Below are positions 1-10,193 of a DNA stretch of 64,000 nucleotides, in pieces. Each line of letters begins with the position of its first letter. Positions within the stretch are counted from its first letter, which is position 1. Made by a program: the position numbers and the translations under genes. Under the pieces are notes generated by a model. That model was not told the origin of the DNA. It did not search any database and worked only from the letters and a program-made list of their open reading frames with translations. This DNA is from Cercophora sp. LCS_1 (lineage: Eukaryota; Ascomycota; Sordariomycetes; Sordariales; Lasiosphaeriaceae): the NCBI GenBank assembly GCA_036250225.1, contig JAPZLL010000006.1:868001-932000 (forward strand), read 5' to 3'.

Positions 1-313
1 CGATGGCCGTTCCCTCTGATTCCAGCTTTTCCCTGGCCAACCCTGATTCCAAAGCCGCGGCATCAGGATACTCGCATACATAAGGGTGAAAGCTTCCGCC
101 AACGATGTCGACAAAGCGATAGACGCACCGTGAGGCCCGAACCTCTCCGTTCGTAAACAGATTTGTCCATGCCAGAGAATGTGATCGCGTCATGGGGTTA
201 GGGTTATGCGCTCGATGCTTCCCCGCAGTCAAAACCGTCAATCAGTTGATTATCCATTTAGTTTGCACGTATGTACGATAACGCCGACACGAAATTGAGG
301 CGGCACCGTTGTG
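1..313. other. upstream region, no gene seen
   Basis: No supported coding exon or RNA gene is visible here. It is the 5' flank of the first MFS transporter. Confidence 0.5.
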
Positions 314-1780
314 ATGGCTTCAGCATTTTTCGAGTCCTGGCGGTCACGACTCGCGGCCGAGAGCGGTTTCAGGGCCATCACCCGGTCGTGTCGCGACACC
401 AAACTCTTGTGTCTGCAGCGTTTTGTCCGGCTATTCTCCTATGGCGCCTCCTTCCTCATTCTGGTCCACTTCTTGTCGGGCCTGGGCATCTCGGACGATC
501 GCATCGGTCTCTTTATGACTCTGACGCTTCTTGGAGACGCTGTCATCAGCTCCTTGCTGACCCTGGTTACTGACCAGGTTGGCAGGCGACGAGTCCTGTT
601 GTTCGGCGCCTTTTCGATGGCTGCTAGTGGCCTTGTGTTCGCCACAAGCAGCAATTACTGGCTCTTGCTATTTGCAAGCGTGTTTGGCGTCATCAGTCCC
701 AGCGGCAATGAGATTGGGCCTTTCCGAGCGGTGGAGGAGTCTATTATCGCGCAACTCACTGAGAAGGAGAAGCGCAGCGATATATTTGCCTGGTACACGC
801 TTTTCGGCACCGCAGGGGCGGCCCTTGGCGTCGTGTCGTCCGGCTGGATGGTTCAGGTACTTCAGGGGATGGGCTCCTGGGGAAAGACCGGCGCGTACAA
901 GGCAGTTTTCGTCACGTATGCGGTCCTAGGAATGGTCAAGTTCCTCCTCGTCAACTTACTCAGCCCAGCGGTCGAGATAGACAGCCTCCAGACTCGATAC
1001 CAACAAGTTCCCCTCGGGCTGCAAGACCAGGGCCGAATCTCCGATGACTCGGGTGACGAGGAACAACCACCCCGAAGGTCGGGTTCATTCAGCAACAGGA
1101 GCAGCGGCAGCGACGCCGGCAGAGCGGCAAGGTCTCCACCTAAAGCCACTGCCCTACGGCGTTTTCGATCCCTACTTCCTCACATCTCGGCACAGTCCCA
1201 GTCTATACTCTGGCGCCTTTTGTTACTCTTCAGCCTCGATTCATTCGCCTCTGGCATCGCCTCGCCCTCGTGGCTTACCTACTTCTTTACTACGGTGCAC
1301 TCACTCGAGCCTTCGGCACTCGGCACTCTCTTCCTCGTCACCAATCTTCTCGCCACGCTCTCCAACCTTGCTGCGCTCCCCCTCGCTCGCCGTCTAGGCC
1401 CACTGAAGACCATGGTATTCACTCATCTTCCGTCGGCCTTCTTTCTCGGAATGATCCCCCTCCCACCGGCTACGCCTCTCGGGACATGGCTCGCCATGAC
1501 TTCCCTCGCCCTGCGCGCTTGCACGCAGAGTATGGACCAAGCGCCAAGGCAGGCCTTCCTCGCCGCTGCAGTCCTTCCAGCAGAGCGGACGGCCGTTTTG
1601 GGTGTTGTGAACGTCACAAAGACTTTGGCGCAAGCGGGAGGAATCGGTTCCTCGGGTGTGTTGTTTGGCAGGAAACTTTGGGTTGTCGCGTTAGGAGGGG
1701 CTGGGGCGATGAAAGCATCCTATGACCTGTTGATGCTTTGGATGTTCTTGGGTCTTGTCGACCGGGAACAGGAGAGGTGA
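314..1780 (+). CDS. MFS transporter (paralogue 1)
   Basis: Uninterrupted 488-residue reading frame of a major facilitator superfamily membrane transporter; the substrate is unknown. The first ATG (314) is used. The N-terminal half holds several hydrophobic helices and the loop GRRRV after helix 2-3, typical of the MFS motif A region. A hydrophilic Ser/Arg-rich loop around residues 240-290 separates the two six-helix halves, and the second half again ends in helices. It is clearly related to the transporter at 10194-11588: both share the segment IGLFMTLTLLGD, a GRRR loop, MVFTH, and MDQAPR near the end. No intron is needed. Plasma-membrane or vacuolar location is inference. Confidence 0.85.
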   Translation: MASAFFESWRSRLAAESGFRAITRSCRDTKLLCLQRFVRLFSYGASFLILVHFLSGLGISDDRIGLFMTLTLLGDAVISSLLTLVTDQVGRRRVLLFGAFSMAASGLVFATSSNYWLLLFASVFGVISPSGNEIGPFRAVEESIIAQLTEKEKRSDIFAWYTLFGTAGAALGVVSSGWMVQVLQGMGSWGKTGAYKAVFVTYAVLGMVKFLLVNLLSPAVEIDSLQTRYQQVPLGLQDQGRISDDSGDEEQPPRRSGSFSNRSSGSDAGRAARSPPKATALRRFRSLLPHISAQSQSILWRLLLLFSLDSFASGIASPSWLTYFFTTVHSLEPSALGTLFLVTNLLATLSNLAALPLARRLGPLKTMVFTHLPSAFFLGMIPLPPATPLGTWLAMTSLALRACTQSMDQAPRQAFLAAAVLPAERTAVLGVVNVTKTLAQAGGIGSSGVLFGRKLWVVALGGAGAMKASYDLLMLWMFLGLVDREQER

Positions 1781-2055
1781 TACGACACGCCTATTTTGAA
1801 AACTGCGGGGGCGAAAGCATCCATCTGTTGAGCCTTGTACCTTGGTTTTCTCGAGTTCCTCCCATTGACTAAATTCGCCCTGGAAGTTGATTTCCCTGTT
1901 GCTCCTTTGACTTCTTGGCTCTGTTCTCCCTGTCGGTTGCGCTCAGTTCCTCCCGTCTGATAGCTCCTTGTACAATACATTCTCGTTCCACCATCCCCTG
2001 CATCCTCGTTTCCTAGCTTCTTCTTGACTCAAAGGGTTATATCGTGGGCAAAGCG
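1781..2055. other. intergenic, 3' flank
   Basis: No gene seen. It lies between the convergent 3' ends of the first MFS gene and the decayed His/Asp-rich gene. Confidence 0.4.
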
Positions 2056-2268
2056 CTAGTCGACCAAGTCCATGTCATGGTCCACTTGGTCGTGGTCGTG
2101 GTCGTGCTTGTGGTGTCCATCGGCCCCAACTCGTTTCTAGCCCCGATGGCGGTGCTTTAGACTTGGATGTCAGTAAGTGAGCCAGTCACCCGTAGGTTCA
2201 GAAGCAGTCACTAACCTTGCGACCAAGTGCAGGAGAAGAGTCAAAGTCACGAGTATCTTGCCGGCCAT
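2056..2268 (-). pseudogene. decayed small secreted His/Asp-rich protein gene
   Basis: Read on the minus strand from ATG at 2268, exon 1 (2216-2268) gives a hydrophobic leader MAGKILVTLTLLLHLVA. A well-formed 54-base intron (2162-2215; donor gttagt, branch actgac, acceptor ag) follows. Exon 2 (2056-2161) reads LKHRHRG, then an in-frame TAG at 2137-2139, then continues open as KRVGADGHHKHDHDHD and further His/Asp residues to a second TAG at 2056. Joined length is 159 bases, exactly 53 codons. The internal TAG would be glutamine if CAG, which fits a CpA to TpA change. The tail suggests metal binding, but no known family was recognised. It could be a decayed gene, a very short 25-residue product, or readthrough. 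Confidence 0.45.
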
Positions 2269-2657
2269 TGAGCTTACGAGCACGCGTGCCTGTTGCAGAT
2301 CAGAAACCTGTCTTGCCTGAGAGACTGCGCAAAACGATCATTATATACCTCGAGCGCCCCGCCATCCAATCTCCTGGGAGTCCTCAACATGCACCATAAT
2401 ATGATGCCGATACGTTTTCTGTGCGGCTAAATTATAACAAATCGCCAACAGGTTATGACCCGGAACTTCTTGCGACTTCACCGGGTTCGATTGGTTTGCA
2501 TGCATTCGCTTCAGCCCAGAAGCTTTCCTAGTCCACCCTCCCCTAGGAAATTAATCTCTCCGTAAGTTAGAGTATACCCATCTAAGAAACCCGTGGTGAG
2601 AATAAGGCCGCCTGTGGATTGCCCGTACCCCGACACGCTGGGGGCAGTGTTCACCCC
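2269..2657. other. intergenic
   Basis: Nothing supportable was seen. It separates the His/Asp-rich remnant from the next minus-strand coding signal. Confidence 0.35.
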
Positions 2658-3648
2658 TCAATGATACCCAAACTCCTTCAGCCGAGCCTGGATCTTGGCC
2701 TCTATTTCTTCTTCCGCCTCCTCCAGGGCCTCTTCGTCGTAACACTGCTGCAATTAGTAAAGATGATTCTCAGCAAAGGATCCGCCCACTGTGTATACTT
2801 GATAAGTTTTTTCTTCGGTCTCACAGAACTCCATGAAATGAAAACTGACTGCAAACCGGGCAGGAAAGATAAACACCACACCCGATATTGTCCACGTAGA
2901 AGTGCTCGCCTAATTTGCCGGCGCAAAGGCTAACTGGGCTGGGTATCGTCTGTTAGCATCACCCTCAACTTGAGCTCTCTTTTTTGCACACCCCTTTATC
3001 GTTTCTGTCACACCGCTTCCATGCATAACCCTGGCCTGCTGATGCCTCCGTGTGGCTTTGGAACACCGCTGCTACCACGGCGACTGCATCGTGTTGAGGG
3101 TTTTGACATGTTTTTCTGTTTGGTCAACATGTATTGAAGATTACAAACGCGCTAACTCATAGATACTAATACCTTTTCAAGATGTATGGCGACCAAAACG
3201 TGGTGATAGTTGGCGTTAGTGGTGCCCAGGGAGGACTAGGGTCATACACGCTACGGTGTCAAAAACAAATTGGGGTCTGTGAAAAACAGAGCTCCTCAAC
3301 AAAACTCACCAGATGAATCGTCCGCCTCCGCAACCCCAACAGCTTCCCCCGTCGATCCACGCAATGACGTCCGGCACGGCGATCTCGCAGTACAACTCGT
3401 TCCGGGAACCCTCCTCATTGCCGTCCAGCAATACATAGTGGGCTGGCTTCTTTGTATACTCAATCAATGGAGGAAGGCTGAGGACCATGCCGTGGTTCAG
3501 GCCATTGAAGGAAGTACCGTCATAGATGGAACCGTTTTCGCGGGTCTCGCGGGCCCGATTGCGGATATGGCTGCACAGAAAACTCCGCATCCTCGGCTTT
3601 TGAGGGATTAGGTATTCGCCTTTGAAAAGAAGGGCCCAGAGAAAGATC
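2658..3648 (-). CDS. unresolved multi-exon gene, function unknown
   Basis: Several minus-strand pieces look coding and are bounded by plausible splice signals. (1) About 3648-3314 follows an acceptor in a ctaatccctcaag context and reads FLWALLFKGEYLIPQK, later KKPAHYVLLDGNEEGSRNEL, ending at a gtgagt donor. (2) About 3252-3177 follows a ttgac branch and reads VYDPSPPWAPLTPTITTFW. (3) A downstream stretch reads FMEFCETEEKTYQ, then a 51-base intron with a tactaat branch, then QCYDEEALEEAEEEIEAKIQ to a TGA near 2658. The joins between (2) and (3) could not be settled because some implied introns are under 40 bases. No family was recognised, the first exon is missing, and decay is possible. Confidence 0.35.
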
Positions 3649-5178
3649 TTGAGGGATTAGAAAACATTTCACAGGCTTCTAACTATGATAGTTTGTGTTG
3701 GAGTGATTATTACAGGTCTGTTGGAAAATGCATCATGCCTTGAGACCACTTGGTAATCTGTGGCAAACCCAGTCGGATTCGTGACACCACTTGTCAAGTG
3801 CAAATGATCAAAGCCAAAGGCTGCTACAAGACGTAGCCATAAACTCAAACAAGCGGATCAAAGGTTGTGCCCCCCACAGTGGCTGAACGCCGTTCACTCT
3901 CGTATCCATCCGATCTGTCATGGTCTGAAGCCATCCTCAATTTTTTCTCGGCGACCATGCAGGGGTGAGAAAACCCCGGTAAACGCAACCAGCAGGAAGG
4001 AATACCCGGTGACGTCTCCACGTGGCGCGTCCGTCTTCGCATCAAAATTTGATGGCACCTACCAGGCCAGTCCCCCAACGTGCCTTCCTTGAGTATCATC
4101 TGGTGTCAGCCCACCAGCAAACCTTAGCCGAGCGATGAGATAAAACAGTGGAAGGCACAAACTCTGTCACTGCACTCCCTTGAGGGGGTTGAACTTCCTG
4201 TCCTCATCCTCTCGTTCATTGTGGCCCGTGAAGATATCGTACTCCTCGCTGCCCACCCTTGTCGCTAATTACACCATTGGTTCGGTATGGTCGGACCGGA
4301 CGCGCGCGCGCTCTTCTTTCCCCGGCCTCTTTAACTAGCTGCCCGAGGAGTGGTCCGACTTCTAAGGGCGTCTGCCGGTCCCCGTCGTCCGCTTTGTTGA
4401 TCCGCCGCCGACTTCACGGCTGGCACAAGGTTTTCTCGCCAGGCTCCAGCAGCTCGCAGGCCGAAAACTCTCTAATGCCGCTTCTGCAAATGTAACATCG
4501 ACTACTAGGATTTTTCGTCGCGCCAAGAGGGACGTTGCAACTCTACAGCGGGTGAATTGACGACACGGTTCCTCTTCGAGCCTTGAACCACGGTGTTGGA
4601 AACGACCGTTCCCCATTCGAGGTCTTGGTTTTCGGATCGGCAAGTTCATCGGCAAGTCCATACTTTGACGTTTTGCTCTCGCTTCCCATCGGAGGTAGTG
4701 CCGCTTGCACCGATGGCGGGCTACCAAAGGTCGATGAAACAGCAAAGGACCGGGGTCCGGAACATAACCAGCCTTGGTAAGCTACCTGGTATCCTCGCTT
4801 GAAGAAGTCATCTCACACGTGAATCGGCAGTTGACCGTTTCCCCACAATCTTGGACGTTCTTGGCTCGACGCCAGCTTCGATTGGTGCGCGTATACTCCA
4901 CGGAGGCAAACATTGTTTCCTCCGCAGGAAACTGGGAATGGCTTCAACTCCGTCAAGTTGATGCACCGTTTCGGTCGGCTAGCAGCTTGGCCAAGAACTT
5001 GGAGGTGGAGAGATGCTACCAAATGACAGCTTGGGTCGCATTTCACGGATCATCTCCGAGATGTCGATGCGCCTCACGACCCAGCGTCGCCGTATATAGC
5101 GACGACCTTTCATCTCAATGGCGCAAACGTTGTCAAGGCCATCAGTCACTGGTCAGCACTGAGACGCAGCTTTTTAAG
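3649..5178. other. intergenic with no settled gene
   Basis: A minus-strand 84-codon frame at 3845-4099 could be a first exon of the unresolved gene, but I found no firm splice partner. The rest is the promoter region of the esterase at 5179. Confidence 0.35.
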
Positions 5179-6216
5179 ATGCACTTCTCCACCGTTGCCC
5201 TCCTGGCGCTTTCGTGCGTCCCCCCCGTGCTGGGCGCCCGCTCGCCGGGGTGCGGCAAGACGCCAACGATTCGCAGCGGCCAGTACACCATGACGGTCAA
5301 CGGGAAGCAGAGACAGTACATCGTGCGTGTTCCCGACAACTACAACCAAAACCAAGCCTACCGTCTGGTCTTCACCTTCCACGCTCTCGGCGGAAACGCT
5401 GAGCAGATTGCCAATGGCGGTGGGGGCACTCTGGCCTACTACGGCCTTCCGCCTCTCATGACAGGCAACAACAGCGCCATCTTTGTCTCTCCCAACGGTC
5501 TCAACCAGGGCTGGGCCAACACTGGAGGCGAGGATATCACGTTCGTCGACAATATGGTGCAAACCATTGAGGCCGGCCTTTGCGTTGAGCAGTCCCTCCG
5601 CTTTGCCACCGGCTTTAGCTACGGCGGTGCCATGTCCTATTCGTGGGCCTGCTCCCGGCCCAACGACGTCCGCGCCATATCGGTCCTTTCCAGCGCCGTG
5701 CTCAGCGGCTGCAACGGCGGCACCCAGCCCGTGGCATACTACCACCAACACGGCACCCGCGACTCGGTGCTCAGCATCCAGCAGGGTCGCCAGATGCGTG
5801 ACCGCTTCGTCAGTAACAATAGGTGCACGCCTCTCAATCCCGAACCTCAACCCAACGGCGGCCGCTCTACCAAGACCGAATACCGCAACTGCCTCGCCGG
5901 TAAGCCCGTCACCTGGGTCATTTTCGACGGCGACCACAATCCCTCGCAGCAAGATCAGGGCAGCAACACGCCGTTTGCCCCGGGCAATACGTGGGAGTTC
6001 TGGAGTCAATTCCAAGCCGAGGGCGGCAGCGACAACCCGGCTCCGGTTCCGACTACCACTCAAGCTCCTCCGGTGACGCAGCCAACAACCGCGCCCGGTG
6101 GCCCTACCTCCCCGAGATGGGGACAGTGCGGCGGTATCGGCTGGAATGGGCCTACGGCTTGCGTTTCCGGGACGACTTGTACGCGTCTCAACGACTATTA
6201 TCACCAGTGTCTCTAG
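5179..6216 (+). CDS. secreted CE1 esterase (feruloyl esterase B-like) with CBM1
   Basis: A 345-residue secreted carbohydrate esterase. An in-frame extension upstream lacks coding character; ATG 5179 is chosen because it opens a signal peptide (residues 1-20, MHFSTVALLALSCVPPVLGA). The alpha/beta-hydrolase esterase domain spans about 24-280, with nucleophile Ser147 in GFSYGG and a likely triad partner His253 in FDGDHNP; Asp195 in HGTRDS is the probable acid. A Pro/Thr-rich linker (about 285-311) leads to a C-terminal family 1 cellulose-binding module (about 312-345) with WGQCGGIGWNGP and spaced cysteines. Family knowledge: such enzymes release ferulic or related acids from arabinoxylan; acetyl-xylan esterase activity is an alternative. 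No intron. Confidence 0.88.
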   Translation: MHFSTVALLALSCVPPVLGARSPGCGKTPTIRSGQYTMTVNGKQRQYIVRVPDNYNQNQAYRLVFTFHALGGNAEQIANGGGGTLAYYGLPPLMTGNNSAIFVSPNGLNQGWANTGGEDITFVDNMVQTIEAGLCVEQSLRFATGFSYGGAMSYSWACSRPNDVRAISVLSSAVLSGCNGGTQPVAYYHQHGTRDSVLSIQQGRQMRDRFVSNNRCTPLNPEPQPNGGRSTKTEYRNCLAGKPVTWVIFDGDHNPSQQDQGSNTPFAPGNTWEFWSQFQAEGGSDNPAPVPTTTQAPPVTQPTTAPGGPTSPRWGQCGGIGWNGPTACVSGTTCTRLNDYYHQCL

Positions 6217-6930
6217 AGAGGTTCTAGCCTCGTGTTGATTATGTGCAGATTAGAATACTCAAAATAAACAGACTTGATCGAATTCCAACCTGCACCGTAA
6301 TCAGCGATCAGATCTCATAATCGCTGCCGAACCATTCAGCTGAAGCCGCGACCGGATCTTTTCCTCTTTCTGACCATCAAACACGAGGCAGCTGGGGTGC
6401 AGGTTTCTTGCATTTGAGACTATCGGCACGCTATTGTGGCGCTAGCTCCATCAGCCCCTTTTTCACTCCAACCCCTGAAAGTTTGTCAATTCGCTACTTC
6501 ACTCCACTTAGTGCGAGAGTTACCTGCGAATCCCTGGAAAACCCAGCCTATTTCTGAGAATCGGGTGCGCCAGCTGAAATTAGGAATGGAGACAGCCTGA
6601 GGCGCTTTTTTGACTGGCTCATTCCCTTGTTCTTGGCCCCGGGAAAGCCCCCATCGAAGTACCATTGTGACAAACTTTCAAGGTTGGAGAGTAAGGCAGC
6701 GAGTTTCCTGGGGGTAAACTGACCCCTGTAACTGGGGTTTGCTGCAGCTCGGAAGTTGGAGAGTCTGTTACCTTGCAGCCACCCAAAGATGATGCGATCC
6801 ACTCGATCGGGTTTCGATCGACAGCCGGGTTTTCTGAGGATATTTTTTTTGCCGCTCACTCGCCCCTTTTGCAAAACATTACGCTCGTTTTGTCCTTTGT
6901 TTCCAGTCGCTCGTTTACATCCGTCGTATA
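6217..6930. other. intergenic, promoter of the 6931 gene
   Basis: No supported gene. A minus-strand open frame at 6548-6874 has no family likeness and overlaps the promoter. Confidence 0.4.
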
Positions 6931-8252
6931 ATGAAGAATTCTGTTGTGTTGCTGCCGGCCTTGGGCTGGTTGGCGGCTGCCAGGTCGTGCTGCAAGAGAA
7001 ATGCCTGTCTAAGAGGTACGCGAGATGCGCACTAAGACTTGGGGATAGGGGCTGATTTTTTTCCAGAGGTTGAGCTCGCCGTTGAGGACTGCTCGAGCTA
7101 CCTCGCTGTCACAGTGACACCTGATGTCGTGTAGGTCGATTGATTGATAATGTTTTCATTTGCTCATGGCAAGACAGCACCGTGTACGAGACAATCAGCG
7201 AGTTCGCGACCGACTATGCCACCCAGGTCGAGTCTCAGTTTGTCACAGTGAGCGAGACCACCGTTGCGTCCACCGAGACCGTCCTCGCCACAGCCAAGTC
7301 CACAATCACCGTTTCCACCGAGGTGGAGGAAACAACCACCGTCGAGGCCGTCATCGCGTCAACCGAGACGCAGCTGGCCACCGTCACGGCCAACGTCGCG
7401 CGTCGCCAAGACGAAACTCCCTTCCCAGACTACGCTAGCGCAGCGTGCACCTCGTACAAGAACTACATCTCAGCCTGCTCCTGTGCCAAAGCCAAGCCAA
7501 CAACCGTCACCATTGCGCCTGAATCAACCACCGTCACGGTAACCGACACCGCCTCCGTACTCTCAACCGTCCTCTCCACCCTCACAGCAACCACAACCGC
7601 CACTACCTCCCTCACCGAAACTACCACCTCCACAACAACCGACAACTCCCTCCTCACCGACACCCTTACCACCACCAAAACCTCGACAACGCTCCTCACG
7701 ACAACAACCACAGCTATCACAACCCAGACCGCTTCAACCTGCCTCAAAGGCGCCGCCCTGGGTGCCTTCAAAGCCACCTTCTCCCTGACCGAACCAGGGT
7801 ACCCGCAAGGCCCCCTCTACGTCTACGCCAACATGCTCAACGGCCTCTCAGGCGGCGTAAACTTGCAACCTGGCACGGTCTCGACATCACCAAGCATAGT
7901 TAACAAGTACATCTGGGCGCTCGACGAACAAGGCCGTTTGAACTTGGCGTATACCATCCCACCCTATACATACAAGTACTACGCGTACGTGGCCACCGCA
8001 TCGGACGGGAGTCTCTGGCCGCAGATCGGCACCGAGTCGTCAGTGGCGTCGTCTGTTGCCGCGAGCGCGAATTCCGCCTATCTTACCGGGTGTGTGGACT
8101 CCGTGACTGGGGTGCTGAAGTTGGAGACGATTGGGGGACGGGGAAACATCTTGTATTGTGGAAACCAGATGTGGATAAGCGTGGGGGCGGGAGAGGATAT
8201 CAACCGGGGGTTGCCTTGTTTGGTGATTAACCCGACGATTGAGAAGGTTTAA
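6931..8252 (+). CDS. Ser/Thr-rich secreted surface protein
   Basis: Three exons (6931-7015, 7067-7130, 7178-8252) join to 407 residues with no frame break; introns are 51 and 47 bases. The N-terminus is a signal peptide (MKNSVVLLPALGWLAAA), followed by a short Cys segment and DCSSYLAVTVTP. A long Thr/Ser/Val repeat-rich region (about 60-270) would be heavily O-glycosylated; it contains KNYISACSC. The C-terminal 150 residues form a less repetitive globular domain beginning near TCLKGAALG with scattered cysteines. This layout is common among fungal cell-wall-associated proteins of unknown function. The gene at 22376-23639 has the same architecture, including the SACSC motif. Function not known. 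Confidence 0.75.
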
Positions 8253-8336
8253 TTTTTGATATGAGTGTTGTGGATGAGATTTCTGCCTCAGCACGGATGC
8301 TAGGTACAAACAGGGTTTGGGTCCCCTCGATCCCCT

Positions 8337-8870
8337 TCAGATATCCCACAAATCCCATTCACTCGCCCTTCTTCCGCCCTTTGAACACTTGCCGACCTTG
8401 CATCCCTCGCAATATTCGGTCTCATGCGGCTCCCCTTTCTTATATTCGTAGGGTGGCTTGGCGACGTCGACGCCAGCCCACCTTTTCAAGCGGTACGACA
8501 CTCGCTCGATATATGACCGCTCGTCCATGGCGAACTTGCCAAGCTCGTTGCACGACTTGCAGCGCTGGCTGTAGACAATGGCGTTGTAGCTGTCGTCTGA
8601 GTACTGGCAAACGACGATGAACACCTTTTTGCTGCCCCAGCCGGGCTTGTGGCAGCCGGCGTTATCGCAGGTGAAACGACCCATGATGTGGGTGCCATAG
8701 GTTTCATCGGCGTTTCTGGCCTCTCCCGTTTCGTTGAACGATGGCTCAGGCTGGATGTTTAGATCGCCATCGGCGTCGTAGCCGACGGCATCGAGGACGG
8801 CGAGATGAAGGTGGGGAAATGTCATTGTCGTGGGCTTGCCCGGCGCCCTCTTCCCTCTTCTGCGGGCCAT
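8337..8870 (-). CDS. 3CxxC-type zinc-finger protein
   Basis: A 177-residue protein if started at ATG 8870 (MARRRGKRAPGKP); an internal Met (MTFPHLHLAV) is a possible alternative, and the frame stays open far upstream without coding character. The body contains FTCDNAGCHKPGWGSKKV, QRCKSCNELG and a C-terminal YCEGCKVGKCSKG: paired cysteines typical of the fungal zf-3CxxC zinc-binding domain. The domain in related proteins is of uncertain biochemical role; nucleic acid or protein binding is inference. It is convergent with the Ser/Thr-rich gene, 84 bases away, and divergent from the second MFS gene. Confidence 0.75.
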   Translation of the reverse strand: MARRRGKRAPGKPTTMTFPHLHLAVLDAVGYDADGDLNIQPEPSFNETGEARNADETYGTHIMGRFTCDNAGCHKPGWGSKKVFIVVCQYSDDSYNAIVYSQRCKSCNELGKFAMDERSYIERVSYRLKRWAGVDVAKPPYEYKKGEPHETEYCEGCKVGKCSKGGRRASEWDLWDI

Positions 8871-10193
8871 GGTGTATCGGAGGGGCGGGCTTGGTTTTGG
8901 AAATGCTTGACGGCGTGAATTGGACTGGCAGAGAGGGGAGGTTCTTTTGGAAAGAGGAGGTGTCGAAATCATCCATTTTGTGGGAGACCGTGGTTGCACG
9001 AAACCCTGAGGGGCGTTGTAGGCCTCGGTGCGGCTCGGTCGTTTGCCCACGGGTTGCAGTAGTGCACAGCGGCCAATAGCTGTCAATCCCGTGCGTTTTC
9101 TGTTTGTAGGTCGCCATGGCCGAGGCAATGGATGACGACAAACGCTATGAACGGAAAGCTTGGGCAAGGTCATCACCCATGTGGCAGGTCTCAGTCCACC
9201 GGGACGGGTTGCAACCTGTAAGGTGAGTTGACCTGGGAGGTGAGGACCGATATGTCCTTTGATATTCCTCAGATGGCGAAGCAAGTCCTGCCGTTCGCGA
9301 GGCCTCAACTGCAAAAGCAAACGGCGACCGCTAGTCACTGGACTAGACAACTACCGATCGACGTCCCGACGATACGAACACGTTGACGACAAACCTGACG
9401 ATACTTCAAGTGGTCGTTGCAGGCATCTCAAATTCATTAAGCCTCACTAGTACACTCTAACAATTTAGACAACTCTCCCAGTCGTTCGAAAAGCGGTCTC
9501 GTGCGTTTAGATTTGGGCATCTTTCTGCTAGGGACTAGGCTAAAAGAAAAACGGCCAAAAAAAACCCCACCGGAGGGTTTACACAATCAGCGACACCTAT
9601 TCAGGGTGGTTGCCGGCGCAAGAGGATCTAGATTTGTAGAGGAAATTCGTCAACAACACCATTTACTTCCAGCGTTGTGTTCCTCCCCGACACCGGCAAT
9701 CAACTGTAAGACAACAATCCTTCCCTTTGAAATTCCCGACCTGAGCCCAAACCGCAAACATTGACTCATGTTGACCCACACAACAAAACCTCGGCTCCGA
9801 GCTTCCCGCGTCTTCGCATCGGGTACCCGAACTTAGCTCCGCTCAGTGGGGTGGGTATCACAGAAAGTAAACAAAAACCATAATTCGCCTAATAACGGAC
9901 CCCAAAAAAAGTCTACCGCCCTATTCCCTTGTCGGTCAACTCCTCGCTCCCGTCTCGTGCCTCGCCCACATCGGACTTAACACCGAACCTAGGAACCGTT
10001 TGAGAACCGAACCGGCTGCAAGTCTGATGGTGCCATGTGGGGCCGCCTTGGCCGATTCCGGTCCCGAACCCGGAACTCGCGACAAACAAAATTTCTTTGC
10101 ATCAAGCACACATTTCTTCCTTTTCTCACTCATCATTCCTTCCCAACCGCAACCCCAACCGCAACCGTGAGGGAAGATCCACCAGAAAAAAAG
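8871..10193. other. divergent promoter region
   Basis: Separates the zinc-finger gene (minus) from MFS paralogue 2 (plus). It contains A-rich tracts near 9540-9570 and 9905. No gene supported. Confidence 0.45.

Noticed and set aside
2761..2850. In-frame TAA after AENHLY as a RIP stop
   Set aside because: A 51-base intron with a tactaat branch and acceptor gcag removes it, so splicing is the simpler explanation.
5146..6204. 352-codon minus-strand open frame opposite the esterase
   Set aside because: Mirror of the codon bias of the real CE1 gene; Ala/Gly/Arg/Val-rich with no domain.
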